Below, piece after piece: positions 1-8,649 of a stretch of DNA of 42,118 nucleotides. Source of the stretch: JBAYOE01 sp050950065. Lineage in GTDB: Bacteria > Spirochaetota > Spirochaetia > Sphaerochaetales > Sphaerochaetaceae. Location: contig JBMNGX010000004.1 in NCBI GenBank assembly GCA_050950065.1, positions 1 to 42,118 of the forward strand, given 5' to 3'. Made by a program: the position numbers and the translations under genes. The number at the start of each line of letters is the position of its first letter. Position 1 is the stretch's first letter. The notes under the pieces were generated by a model. It made no database searches, was not told where the DNA came from, and worked only from the letters and a program-made list of their open reading frames with translations.

Positions 1-797
1 CTACACAAAGCAGCACAAAAGTTAACTGAGCTTTGAATGTCGTGCTCTTTACGCCAAGCCATGTAAGCTGCAAAAGTGGTATCACCGCGCCCAGTTCTAC
101 CACTGTTATTCTCATTGGTGTATGGAGCAGTGTAAATGCCATCTTTTGTTGCAATCATCACCTCAGAGTTGTGAGTTAACATCACCTCTTTAGCTCCCCA
201 AGCAACTAATTGTTTAGCAGCTGCTTCTCGATCATCTAAACCAGTTAAGATTTTTCCTTCCGCTGCGTCAACTTTAAAGTATGTTAAATAAGGAAGGAGC
301 TCTTTCTTATTTTCCCAATCTAAGAAAACTAACTCTGTTTTATCATCTAAACAGCGTAAAACCCCTTGAGCATCCATAGCAACTTTACCCCGCTCCGATA
401 GAGGTTTGATAAAAGTATCAGGGATTTCACCTCCAAATAGACCTGCTAAGTGGTAAATTTCTCCTTCTACATCTATCTCATTAATGACAAATGGCTCTGC
501 TTGAGATAAAAGAACAACTTCCCGCCGCTCTTTATCGGCAGTAAAGTAAGTGTTTCTTATTGCTGTGCTGTTTTTAGAATCAATTACTTTCCAAGTGATT
601 GAGGGATTTTGGATGTCACTAATTAAATGATCATCCTCTTTGGCCAATTTTGTTACAACAGTAACTTTAGCACCTGAAGCAGCAGCAGAAAAAGAGGAGT
701 AGACAACTGCTCCTCCAATGAGTTCCTGTCGATTTCCAAGATAGTCAACTATGATATCTTGGGAGATGTGTCCAATCATTACAATGTCAGCTTTCAT
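1..797 (-). CDS. PfkB-family carbohydrate kinase, C-terminus cut by window edge
   Basis: The reading frame is open from the ATG at 797 to the window edge, giving 265 residues. The N-terminus (ADIVMIGHISQDIIVD), the IGGAVVYSS stretch around residues 27-35 and the C-terminal GRGDTTFAAY match the PfkB/ribokinase fold. The last is PfkB signature 2, with the anion-hole glycines and catalytic Asp239. The family phosphorylates sugars, nucleosides or sugar phosphates with ATP. The start codon abuts the stop codon of the upstream ABC ATPase (798), so it is the last visible gene of a binding protein-permease-ATPase-kinase operon. That suggests it acts on the imported substrate or a product of it. The exact sugar cannot be told. 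The arrangement weakens an iron-uptake reading of the transporter. Confidence 0.88.
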   Translation of the reverse strand, partial: MKADIVMIGHISQDIIVDYLGNRQELIGGAVVYSSFSAAASGAKVTVVTKLAKEDDHLISDIQNPSITWKVIDSKNSTAIRNTYFTADKERREVVLLSQAEPFVINEIDVEGEIYHLAGLFGGEIPDTFIKPLSERGKVAMDAQGVLRCLDDKTELVFLDWENKKELLPYLTYFKVDAAEGKILTGLDDREAAAKQLVAWGAKEVMLTHNSEVMIATKDGIYTAPYTNENNSGRTGRGDTTFAAYMAWRKEHDIQSSVNFCAALC

Positions 798-1886
798 TTA
801 TTTCTCCTTGGGTAGCACGTGTAGTGAGCGACTTTTAAAGACAACTCCAACTTTGTGCCCTTGTTCATAAATAGTGTGATACTGAGGATCTGCAATCTCA
901 GTTTGTAGTACTTTCCCATCAGGTAGCTGTACTTCATAAAGCATTTGAGAACCAAAGTAGACAGAGTTGGTAATAACTCCTTCAACTAAATCATCATTAG
1001 GCTCTTCTAAAGTGACAGCTTCAGGTCTTACAACTATTACTACCTCATCCCCTTTTTTAAGATCTTTGTTCCACTGGGGAGCTATGATTTGTTTATCACA
1101 GTAGGTGATTATAAATTGTTCATCTTTAATATCTGTTATTGAGGCTTCAACAAAGTTTGCTTTTCCAATAAAACCGGCAACAAACTTATTTGCAGGGCGA
1201 CTGTAAATTTCAACTGGAGTTCCCATTTGCTGAATTAGACCATCTTCCATAATTACAACTTGATCACTTAAGGTCATTGCCTCTTCTTGATCGTGGGTTA
1301 CATAAACACTGGTGATTCCCAATCTTTGTTGTAACTTTCTAATCTCTAAGCGGGTAGAGACCCTTAATTTGGCATCTAAGTTACTTAAAGGCTCATCAAA
1401 TAATAAAACCTTAGGCTCCATAACTAATGCTCGAGCTAAGCTAACGCGCTGTTGTTGACCACCAGAAAGTTGACGTGGTTGCCGATCTCCTAATCCTTGA
1501 AGGCCAATGAGTTTCATTATGTTATCAACTTTCTCTTTTACCTGAGCTTCACTCTCTTTTCTAATTCTTAAACCATAAGCGATGTTTTCAAAAACAGTGA
1601 GGTGGGGAAAAAGGGCGTAGTTTTGGAAAACCATTGCTGTGGGGCGTTTGTTAGGGGGCATATCGTTAACTGCAGTCCCATCGATGAAGACATCTCCTGA
1701 TGTAGGGGTATGAAAGCCAGCAATCATCCTTAAGGTGGTTGTCTTACCACATCCAGATGGCCCTAGTAGGGTAACTAAATCTCCCTCTTTAACCTCTAAA
1801 TCTATATCATTTACGGCAATTACTTGATCTTGCCCACTTCCAAAAGTTTTGTTTAACTTTTTTAATTCTAAGTATGCTTTTTTCAT
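798..1886 (-). CDS. ABC transporter ATP-binding protein, FbpC/PotA/AfuC class
   Basis: A 362-residue ATPase energising the neighbouring permease. Visible motifs are Walker A GPSGCGKTT (42-50), the Q-loop in FQNY (87-90), signature LSGGQQQR (140-147), Walker B LLFDEP (161-166), the D-loop SNLDA and the H-loop in VYVTHDQEE. About 120 C-terminal residues form a TOBE-type regulatory domain, as in MalK, PotA and FbpC. It lies 9 bp downstream of the permease gene. The family includes importers for iron, polyamine, 2-aminoethylphosphonate, thiamine and sugar phosphate (AfuABC), and the ATPase alone does not tell which. All catalytic residues are intact. Confidence 0.93.
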   Translation of the reverse strand: MKKAYLELKKLNKTFGSGQDQVIAVNDIDLEVKEGDLVTLLGPSGCGKTTTLRMIAGFHTPTSGDVFIDGTAVNDMPPNKRPTAMVFQNYALFPHLTVFENIAYGLRIRKESEAQVKEKVDNIMKLIGLQGLGDRQPRQLSGGQQQRVSLARALVMEPKVLLFDEPLSNLDAKLRVSTRLEIRKLQQRLGITSVYVTHDQEEAMTLSDQVVIMEDGLIQQMGTPVEIYSRPANKFVAGFIGKANFVEASITDIKDEQFIITYCDKQIIAPQWNKDLKKGDEVVIVVRPEAVTLEEPNDDLVEGVITNSVYFGSQMLYEVQLPDGKVLQTEIADPQYHTIYEQGHKVGVVFKSRSLHVLPKEK

Positions 1887-1895
1887 ATGTTTTTC

Positions 1896-3587
1896 CTATT
1901 CAATAATGGAGAAGCCTTGCATCCCCTTACCCAGTTTATCTGTTAAAAGTTTAATGACGCCTAAGGCGGCTAACACAATAGCAATAATTAATAAGCTCAT
2001 AGCAGCAGCTTGAGCGTATTGGCTGTTGTCAACGAAGCCTAAGACGGCAACTGTTATAAAGTTCCACCTACCACTAACAACGAAGATGATTGCACTAATG
2101 GCAGTCATTGAGCGGACAAAGGTGTTTGCTAGTCCAGAGAAGAATGCAGGGGTGATCATTGGAAGGGTAATCTTCCTAAAAGTTGTACCACTATCTGCAC
2201 CTAAATCAATGGAGGCCTCTTCAATCGAAGGATCTATTTGTTCAATAGCGGCAATTCCATTTCTTATTCCAACAGGGAGGTTTCTAAAGACCAACAATGC
2301 CATGATAATAAACCCAGTTCCAGTTAAGGTAAATGGCATTAAGAAGGTTGGGTTGTTAAATGCTAAGATATAACCAATACCAACAACTGTTCCTGGGACA
2401 GCGAAAGTTAACATACTAGAAAACTCCATCGCATTGCGTCCAAAGAAATCTTTTCTACTAATAAGAAATGCTATAAACATTCCAAGAACTCCAGTTATTG
2501 GTGTAATAATTACACTGATTAACAAAGAGTCTTTAATGTAGCTCTTCCCTATTTTCCACATTTGAACATAGTTACGTAAGGTGAATGAGGGATCTATTCC
2601 CCAAAGTTTCTGGAAAGAACCCCACACAACCATTCCATAGAACAGTAGCACTATAAAGGCAAATAGGTAGCTCATAGTGTAAACAGGATATTTAATGTAC
2701 CACTCTAAGTTTTTAATTGTTGCTGAAGTGGGTTTACCAGTAACAGTAACAAAAGACTTTTTAGAGATTAGGTACTTTTGTAAATAGAAAGCAACTACAG
2801 TTGGAATTAGAAGTAAGATTGCCAAAGTTGAACCTCGAGCTAAATCGAACATTCCAACAATTTGTAGGTATGCTTGAACTGAAAGGACAGGGAAGTCCCC
2901 ACCTAAAATCATAGGGTTTCCAAAATCGGCAAGAGATTGGATAAAGACTAATAACCAAGCACTAAGTATTCCAGGAGTAGCTAGAGGGAATATTATAGTT
3001 GAGAAAATCTTTAACCTAGAGGCACCACAATCCATTGCAGCCTCTTCTAAAGAGGGGTCAATTGCTTGAAGTACTCCAACAAGAGCCAAAAAGGCTGTTG
3101 GGGCATAGGCAATTGTCTCAACGATAGTCAAACCGGTTAATCCATAAATATTTCCGATAGCACCTGCGAAGATTCCAGCCCTTCCAAATAATAGGATACA
3201 GGCTAAGGCAACTACAAATGGGGGACTAACCATTGGAAATGTTGCTACTAAACGAAATAGTCCTTTAGCTTTCATTGGAGTACGAGTGATTGCATAAGCA
3301 AATACAAATCCAATAAACGTACCAATCGTAGCAACAATAACACCTAAAATTACCGAGTTTATTAATGGTTTAATGTAATACGACTGTTTTAAGACATCCC
3401 TGTAATTTTGCAAGCTAAAAGAGTTGTTGTAACTAAAACTCATCTTAAAGACTTGGAAGATTGGGAAGATGACGAACACTATCAACAAATAAAAGATAAC
3501 AAGAATAGAAATTAGTAAAAAAGGTTCTTTAATTAATTTCTTAATCTCATTTAGTTGTTGAATGCCACTTTTTCGATGTTGCTTCAT
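1896..3587 (-). CDS. ABC transporter permease, duplicated (FbpB/AfuB-like)
   Basis: A 563-residue integral membrane protein with about 12 hydrophobic segments in two homologous halves. Each half has an EAA loop that docks the ATPase: EEAAMDCGAS at residues 181-190 and EEASIDLGAD at 456-465. Such tandem fused permeases are typical of FbpB, AfuB and 2-aminoethylphosphonate systems. The start is the ATG at 3587, preceded by an AGAGG-type ribosome-binding site. The gene follows the binding protein gene across a gap containing a strong hairpin (3604-3642), which probably lowers its expression relative to the binding protein. Confidence 0.92.
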   Translation of the reverse strand: MKQHRKSGIQQLNEIKKLIKEPFLLISILVIFYLLIVFVIFPIFQVFKMSFSYNNSFSLQNYRDVLKQSYYIKPLINSVILGVIVATIGTFIGFVFAYAITRTPMKAKGLFRLVATFPMVSPPFVVALACILLFGRAGIFAGAIGNIYGLTGLTIVETIAYAPTAFLALVGVLQAIDPSLEEAAMDCGASRLKIFSTIIFPLATPGILSAWLLVFIQSLADFGNPMILGGDFPVLSVQAYLQIVGMFDLARGSTLAILLLIPTVVAFYLQKYLISKKSFVTVTGKPTSATIKNLEWYIKYPVYTMSYLFAFIVLLFYGMVVWGSFQKLWGIDPSFTLRNYVQMWKIGKSYIKDSLLISVIITPITGVLGMFIAFLISRKDFFGRNAMEFSSMLTFAVPGTVVGIGYILAFNNPTFLMPFTLTGTGFIIMALLVFRNLPVGIRNGIAAIEQIDPSIEEASIDLGADSGTTFRKITLPMITPAFFSGLANTFVRSMTAISAIIFVVSGRWNFITVAVLGFVDNSQYAQAAAMSLLIIAIVLAALGVIKLLTDKLGKGMQGFSIIE

Positions 3588-3603
3588 GCTTACCTCTTTT
3601 ATA

Positions 3604-3642
3604 AAAGTGCAACCTCTAATTTAACAAAGGAGGTTGCACTTT
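3604..3642 (-). terminator. Attenuator-like hairpin between binding protein and permease genes
   Basis: Perfect 13-bp inverted repeat (arms 3604-3616 and 3630-3642, 13-nt loop), followed on the minus strand by a short run of four U. Its place after a binding-protein gene and before the permease suggests partial termination or 3' end protection, giving excess binding protein over membrane components. Confidence 0.7.
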
Positions 3643-3662
3643 CCACATTTTCAACTTAAATG

Positions 3663-4673
3663 TTATTTACCAATCTTGTCTCTCCAAGCGGTAACATATT
3701 GATCTTTCATTTGACCCATTCTAACTGCATCGTAATCAATTAACTTGATGTCGCTTAACTTAATAGCTCCAGGTGCAACTGTAGCTTTTGGGTTAACAGG
3801 AAGACGTGAATAGGTTTTGAATAAGTTTTGTGCATTTTCGCTAAATAGCCAGTCGATGAAGATTTGAGCCTCTTCAACTTGTTTGGCACCTTTAATCATT
3901 GATGCACCACCAACTTCGTATCCAGTTCCTTCGTTAGGGAAGCTCATCACTAGTGGATAACCTTGGGCAATACCTTTAGCAACGATGTCGTGTGAGAAAG
4001 CAATACCAACTGCACACTCACCTAAACCGGCTCTTGCAATACAAGCTGTTCCACTTGTGGTGTATTGGTGCATGTTTTTGTCAAACTCTTTCCACCAATC
4101 TAAAGCTTCTTCTAACCCTTTCTCTTGGATAATTGTTGCCCAAGCGGTATAACCAGTTCCGCTGGTGTAGGGGTAGGCCATCTCAATTTGTCCTTTGTAA
4201 ACTGGATCTAATAACTCAGCCCAGCTTTGTGGGGGATCAAGATTGTGCTTTTCTAGGAAGTTTGTGTTTGTGACAAATCCAATAGCACCGGTGTAGAATC
4301 CAACCCAATCCCAATTGTCAGCGTGTAGCATTGGAGCTAGTTCAAAGTCAGTTTTTGGGGTGTATGGTGTTAAAAGACCTTTAGCAGCAGCACTGATGTG
4401 ATCAGTGTTTGATCCACCAAACCATACGCTAGCTTGAGGGTTGGTTCTTTCAGCCTCAATGCGGGCTCCAACTTCTCCACTACTTAGCCTTACATACTCA
4501 ACCTTAATACCCATCTCCTTCTCAAAAGCATCGATGTAGTATTGAGCTTCTTCAGTATCTAAAGCTGTGTAAATTTGGAGAGTCTTGTACTTTTTGGCCT
4601 CTTGAGCACCTTGAGCAAATAGCATAGATGCAACTAGAAGAACCAAAACAATAGTGAACACTCTTTTTTTCAT
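3663..4673 (-). CDS. ABC transporter periplasmic substrate-binding protein (AfuA/FbpA-like)
   Basis: 336 residues from the ATG at 4673, chosen because AAAGGAG lies 8-9 bases upstream and a signal peptide begins exactly there (KKRVFTIVLVLLVASMLFAQ). The frame extends further upstream but without signal-peptide character. The mature part has the class-2 periplasmic-binding fold (LQIYTALDTEEAQYYIDAFE near the start, later FVTNTNFLEKHNLDPPQSWAE). Relatives bind ferric iron, 2-aminoethylphosphonate or hexose phosphates. I see no paired tyrosines typical of FbpA iron sites, and the sugar kinase in the operon favours a phosphorylated organic ligand. It is the first gene of the operon. Confidence 0.88.
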   Translation of the reverse strand: MKKRVFTIVLVLLVASMLFAQGAQEAKKYKTLQIYTALDTEEAQYYIDAFEKEMGIKVEYVRLSSGEVGARIEAERTNPQASVWFGGSNTDHISAAAKGLLTPYTPKTDFELAPMLHADNWDWVGFYTGAIGFVTNTNFLEKHNLDPPQSWAELLDPVYKGQIEMAYPYTSGTGYTAWATIIQEKGLEEALDWWKEFDKNMHQYTTSGTACIARAGLGECAVGIAFSHDIVAKGIAQGYPLVMSFPNEGTGYEVGGASMIKGAKQVEEAQIFIDWLFSENAQNLFKTYSRLPVNPKATVAPGAIKLSDIKLIDYDAVRMGQMKDQYVTAWRDKIGK

Positions 4674-5127
4674 ATGTGTATCTCCTTTAACCCCTCCCCA
4701 ATGGAAGGAAGTTTTACAACCAACAGTTATTGTATGACAATTTATGAAAACCTTATCATAGATATGATTGCATTGAATTATCCATTTGTCAAAGAAAAGA
4801 GGACAAAAGTTTAACAATTAATTTATAAAAGAGTTTACATCGAGGTAACTCTTTATTAAGAAAGTAAATAAAATATGTAAAATATTTTGATAATATATTA
4901 GACTTAGCTAAAAATAGCTCTATTTTTAACTAAAATGGGAAAATAAGTGATATATTATCGACCAATTGGGTAATATTTTTAAATTTTAAAATTTAACATA
5001 ATTTAAGCTACAATATTGAGGAGTTTGTAATAATTACAATAATGATTGACTAGAATAGTTTAAGCCTTTAATATCAAGGCAAATATTACATATTCAAATA
5101 AATTTTTACTATATAAGGGATTGATAG
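4674..5127. other. Divergent AT-rich intergenic region
   Basis: 454 bp without a gene. For the minus-strand ABC operon a TTGACA -35 box is visible at 4787-4792, but the -10 is poor. A palindrome ATCATA-GA-TATGAT (4755-4768) lies at the expected -10 position and could be an operator. The rest is AT-rich with no RNA or repeat that I recognise. The plus-strand promoter at 5046-5074 is listed separately. Confidence 0.5.
5046..5074 (+). promoter_or_regulatory. Putative sigma70 promoter for the pilin-like gene
   Basis: TTGACT (5046-5051), 17-bp spacer, TAATAT (5069-5074). It would start transcription about 45 bases upstream of the GTG at 5128. Confidence 0.45.
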
Positions 5128-6328
5128 GTGAAGAAGAAAAGTAGTTCAAAATGTCAATTCATGATAAGTAGTTCTAAGAGTTCACTACTTATTTTATTGC
5201 TTTTTATTGTGTTTCTTTTTTCAATCTCATCCGCCTCTTTAATCTACGACAAAGCAACAGGGAATCTTGATGGGTTTCGTATCAGTGATTTAGCTGTACC
5301 AAATAAGAGCAATCCAGATGATTATAAAAATAGTAATGAATATTGGAATAATGAGGGGTACTTAGGCCGTTTGGTTTATTCTGGTCCTCCAACAACTTTC
5401 TCTTTTGTTGCCAATCCTCCTTACGCTATTGGAACTACTAATAATAGATTCTACTTTACACTTAATAACCAAAACCCTGAACCTCAATATTGGCGTGAGT
5501 TTTTTAGTAACCCGTGCTAAAGGATTAAGGCACAACAATACTCAACACGATTTTTCAAATCTATGTGTAGTTATTGAAAACAATGGGGGAACTTATGCTT
5601 TACCATATGGTGCAGGATCTGAGAGTGTTGCAGAAGGTAAAGATGGTTATAACGCTAGTGCCCAAGCTGGTAAAAATAGTGGTGGAAGCCACCCCTATAA
5701 GTATCCATATAAGGCAATTTGGGTTGACGTAACACAAATTCTAACAAAGCAATATAAATGGAAAAGTTTAACTCCTAATATTGGTTATTATGAGAGTCAC
5801 ATAGGAGTCTCAACCTCTAGTGGTGCAGTATTGAATCTTAACATTGCTGCTCAATACATACCAAATGTGGGAAATGTAAAACCATTTGTTAATACTTTTG
5901 CTGTTGACCAAATTTATATACAAGACATCCCATTTAGTGAAATTGCTTGGCGTGATCATATGAGTAAAGCATTGGATGTTGCTTCAGTGAGATACGCTTC
6001 TACCATTGATAATGCCCAAATTACCCTATCTAGTGATCCTCTTGGAAATGAGACGAACTTTTTCTTCACACTTGATAATGGAAATGCAACATTCCAATAT
6101 AGATTAGCAGCAAGATTTACTACAGATTATGGCTCTATGGTAGAAATTTTGCCAAACAGGAAAACTTTTAGTTGTATAAAAGATGAAATAATAAGCCCAA
6201 TTGATGGAAGTGAATATGATATGTTCAGCATGGATGGGATAGTAAGTATTTACCTTAACCCTGCCACTAAACCCACAAAAGCTGGAACATATACATCAAC
6301 TATCTATGTAGTGGTTAAAAAAGATTAA
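5128..6328 (+). pseudogene. Secreted two-domain pilin/adhesin-like protein, frameshifted
   Basis: The first frame (5128-5520) starts at a GTG with AAGGGA upstream and encodes a signal peptide (LLILLLFIVFLFSISSAS). It stops early at TAA 5518. The rest continues in another frame to 6328. Removing one T from the T6 run at 5500-5505 joins QYWREF to LVTRAKG and restores 399 residues. Two related halves are visible: RFYFTLNNQNPEPQYW and NFFFTLDNGNATFQYR lie in equivalent positions, followed by VTRA and LAAR. The C-terminus AGTYTSTIYVVVKKD resembles the terminal strand of pilin or spore-coat-U-type subunits. I do not recognise a named family. It could be a tip adhesin for the chaperone-usher system near 38-42 kb (inference). 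Inactivation, phase variation at T6 or a sequencing error are all possible. Confidence 0.6.
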
Positions 6329-6348
6329 CTATTGCTGTTGATCAACTA

Positions 6349-7700
6349 TTAAAGTAAAAAGTCAAAAGGGTAAAGTAAAACTATAAAGAGTTTTACTAAG
6401 AGGTTTTTATACCAGGAAGCCTCTTTTTGTTTTTCTGGATAAGAGCTACTTTGTTCAATTAAGCTCTCTATATTGTTTGTTAAAGATTCAGCAACCTCTT
6501 CACTTTCAATAACAACGACACTCTCAGTGCTTAAGAAAGCACTTCTAGGATCTAAGTTAAAAGAACCAACCATGCTAATAGTTTTATCAAAGACGTATGT
6601 TTTAGCGTGGATAGATCCCTCTCCATAGTATTCATAAATAGTGTTATTACTATTAAAGAGCTTTTTACGATGTTTTAAATAACCTGAGAGGGCAAAGTAG
6701 TTAGGTGAGCTATAGATGGAGTTAGTTATTAAAACACTATCACTAAATTCCCCCATCTTCTTGGGAGTTATAATATAGGGACTTTGAAAAAAGTTGTTTT
6801 CTTTATAATTTTCTTTTAAGTAGTGAAACTCATTTAAAATAGTGGGCTCTTTAAATAAGAGCCCTATTGGGTTAGTTACTAAGTACACTCTCTTAGTTGG
6901 TAAACTCAACTCATTCCAATCAATTTCTTGGTTAAAGCGATTGGGGTATTTAGAACGAATAGTGTTTAAGTTATCTAAAAGTTCACTTTTCTTTTTATCT
7001 GAAGTTTTATTTAACTTTTTTACTAAGGAGCTTCTTTTACTTTTAGTATATTTTGAGTTCCAAAAAGTTTCAAAATAAGAATCAAAGTCCCCTAGAACTC
7101 CTTCAGTGGAGCTAACCATCAAAACATCACGATCTTCAACTAATTTATCACCATAATCATCCAAATAGTATTTATCACCAATGTTTCTTCCACCTAAAAG
7201 AACATACTTATCATCCACAATGATGAACTTATCGTGTAAGCGGTTGTTAATTGTCCAAGGTTTTAAAATATTTAGAGGTTCGTATAGTTTTACTTCAATA
7301 TTTGGGTGGTGAAACAACGTTGCATAAGTTTTAATTTGTTTCCCTTTTAAATTGTGAAATATTCCATCAAATAATAGTGATACTTTTACTCCCCGATCTG
7401 CTGCCTCTAATATTGAACCATAAAAGATATCAGCAGAAAGGCCATCATGAACTGCGTAGTATGCCAACTTTATTGAAGAAGTTGCATTTTCTATTAAGTT
7501 AATCCTACTCATAGCAGCAAAGCTGCGTTGCTCTATTACTACAACCTTATCATTATAATGACTTTCACTCTTTCAGAAGCTGTTGGCGTTGCCCCTTTAG
7601 TGAAAGCAAAGATAAATATAGAGGTGATTAAAAAATAGAGGATAAATAGTAGTACAAGGTAGATAAATATTATGTGAAACTTTTTAAGCAAGCCAGTCAT
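6349..7700 (-). pseudogene. Phospholipase D / cardiolipin synthase-like protein, frameshifted near its N-terminus
   Basis: The long frame (7512 to 6349, 387 residues) has both phospholipase D motifs, HDKFIIVDD with GGRN (residues 93-110) and HAKTYVFD with GSFNLDPRS near residue 303. Two-HKD proteins make or cleave phosphodiesters, often cardiolipin. The frame is open upstream of the ATG and encodes family-like residues (VVVIEQRSFAA), so that ATG is not the real start. A separate frame from the ATG at 7700 encodes a membrane segment (IIFIYLVLLFILYFLI) and a linker ending SERVKVI. Adding one T in ATTATAA (about 7550-7556) joins them as VKVIYNDKVVVIEQ and gives 450 residues, near the family's usual size. 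The C-terminus ends in a second hydrophobic stretch. Confidence 0.72.
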
Positions 7701-7742
7701 CTTCTTTAAAAGTATCTTAAAAGCAAAGTTGTGGCTACTAAG

Positions 7743-7771
7743 TTGTCACTAGTCACCTTTATTTATTAATA
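7743..7771 (+). promoter_or_regulatory. Putative promoter of the small membrane protein gene, leader almost absent
   Basis: TTGTCA (7743-7748), 17-bp spacer, TTAATA (7766-7771). The predicted start of transcription (about 7778) is only a base or two before the ATG at 7780, which has no proper Shine-Dalgarno sequence. Confidence 0.33.
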
Positions 7772-7779
7772 TAGAGAGT

Positions 7780-8175
7780 ATGAAAAACAAGGTGCAAGCT
7801 AAAGTAATTAAAGTTGAAAACAGTGAAATAACAATATTGTTAGAAAATGGGCAAACAGAAGTTGTAGAGAACTCTACTTTTAAAGTGGGAGATGATGTTT
7901 ATGCCTACTACGATAAAGATGATAAGATAGTCTTTGTAGAAAGAGAAAAGCCCAAAGTGTATGCAACTCACTCAACAGAAAAAGTAGTTTATGAAGGATC
8001 TTTTTGGGGAGGCTTTTTATTAACATTCTTTTTCCCAGTAGTTGGACTTATCATAGCTTTACTCATCGATAAAGAAGAGACCAGAAGAGGAGCAGTGAGT
8101 GCAATTGTAACTCAAGTTGTATCAATAATAATTCTCTTTCTTATTGTCTTATTCCTAGGGTTTATGGGACTTTGA
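7780..8175 (+). CDS. Small membrane protein of unknown function
   Basis: 131 residues, intact. Residues 1-55 are soluble and beta-rich (VQAKVIKVENSEITILLEN), resembling a small barrel of the kind found in translocated SH3- or OB-type domains. Two hydrophobic segments follow, FWGGFLLTFFFPVVGLIIAL (about 73-92) and VSIIILFLIVLFLGFMGL (about 114-131), separated by a charged hairpin (DKEETRRG). I do not recognise a family. It lies alone between a broken phospholipase-like gene and a broken lipoprotein gene and is the only intact gene of that stretch. The upstream purine stretch AGAGAG sits too close to the ATG to be a good ribosome-binding site. Confidence 0.7.
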   Translation: MKNKVQAKVIKVENSEITILLENGQTEVVENSTFKVGDDVYAYYDKDDKIVFVEREKPKVYATHSTEKVVYEGSFWGGFLLTFFFPVVGLIIALLIDKEETRRGAVSAIVTQVVSIIILFLIVLFLGFMGL

Positions 8176-8191
8176 GATAAACTTAAACACA

Positions 8192-8256
8192 ATCAGTTTC
8201 ACTAAATAAAGTTCTTTCACTTTCATAGTGAAACCCAAACATTTAGTGAAACTGAT
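8192..8256. repeat. Long inverted repeat with nested hairpin
   Basis: Perfect 16-bp arms, ATCAGTTTCACTAAAT at 8192-8207 and its complement at 8241-8256. Between them lies a smaller hairpin (TTTCAC 8215-8220, GTGAAA 8228-8233). It starts 17 bases after the stop of the small membrane protein gene and could act as a rho-independent-like 3' end, though no U-run follows. A miniature mobile element is an alternative. Confidence 0.6.
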
Positions 8257-8592
8257 AAATAAACACAAAAAAATCTTAAATAAAAATAAATTAAAAGCTC
8301 TATTTTCAAAGGCTAAAACTATGCTATTGCAATTATTTTACTTTTCACATGCTACATAAGCTGTGTTTTCAAATTGCTTAATATGAGATATGTCACAAGA
8401 GCTATTTATACTCATTTCAAATCTTATTTTTTATATTTACTAGTTTGTTATGACAAAAAGAAATAAAAACCACAAATAATATAAAAACAATCTAACATAA
8501 AGCACTCTTAATCAAATAATTTTTACAACTTATAACGTAGGTCATAAGTGCTTATAAGATAATAAGTAATATAAAAAATGTCACGAAAAATG
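8257..8592. other. AT-rich stretch without recognised features
   Basis: About 340 bp of very AT-rich sequence with many short A and T runs. There is no plausible reading frame, hairpin or RNA that I can support. Confidence 0.5.
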
Positions 8593-8620
8593 TTGTTTTC
8601 TTACATAAATATCGTACAAT
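8593..8620 (+). promoter_or_regulatory. Putative promoter of the beta-helix lipoprotein gene
   Basis: TTGTTT (8593-8598), 16-bp spacer, TACAAT (8615-8620), followed by TAGGAGG at 8636-8642 and the ATG at 8650. Confidence 0.42.
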
Positions 8621-8649
8621 TAAATTACCAATATTTAGGAGGCATTCAA

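Noticed and set aside
2026..2373. Open frame antisense to the permease gene
   Set aside because: Composition reflects the permease on the other strand; no support as a gene.
3663..4817. Longer start for the ABC binding protein (4817)
   Set aside because: The extra 48 residues lack a signal peptide or ribosome-binding site, while the ATG at 4673 has both.
5500..5520. Programmed ribosomal frameshift in the pilin-like gene
   Set aside because: There is no obvious slippery heptamer with a downstream stimulatory fold, and neighbouring genes carry similar single-base breaks, so mutation or error is simpler.
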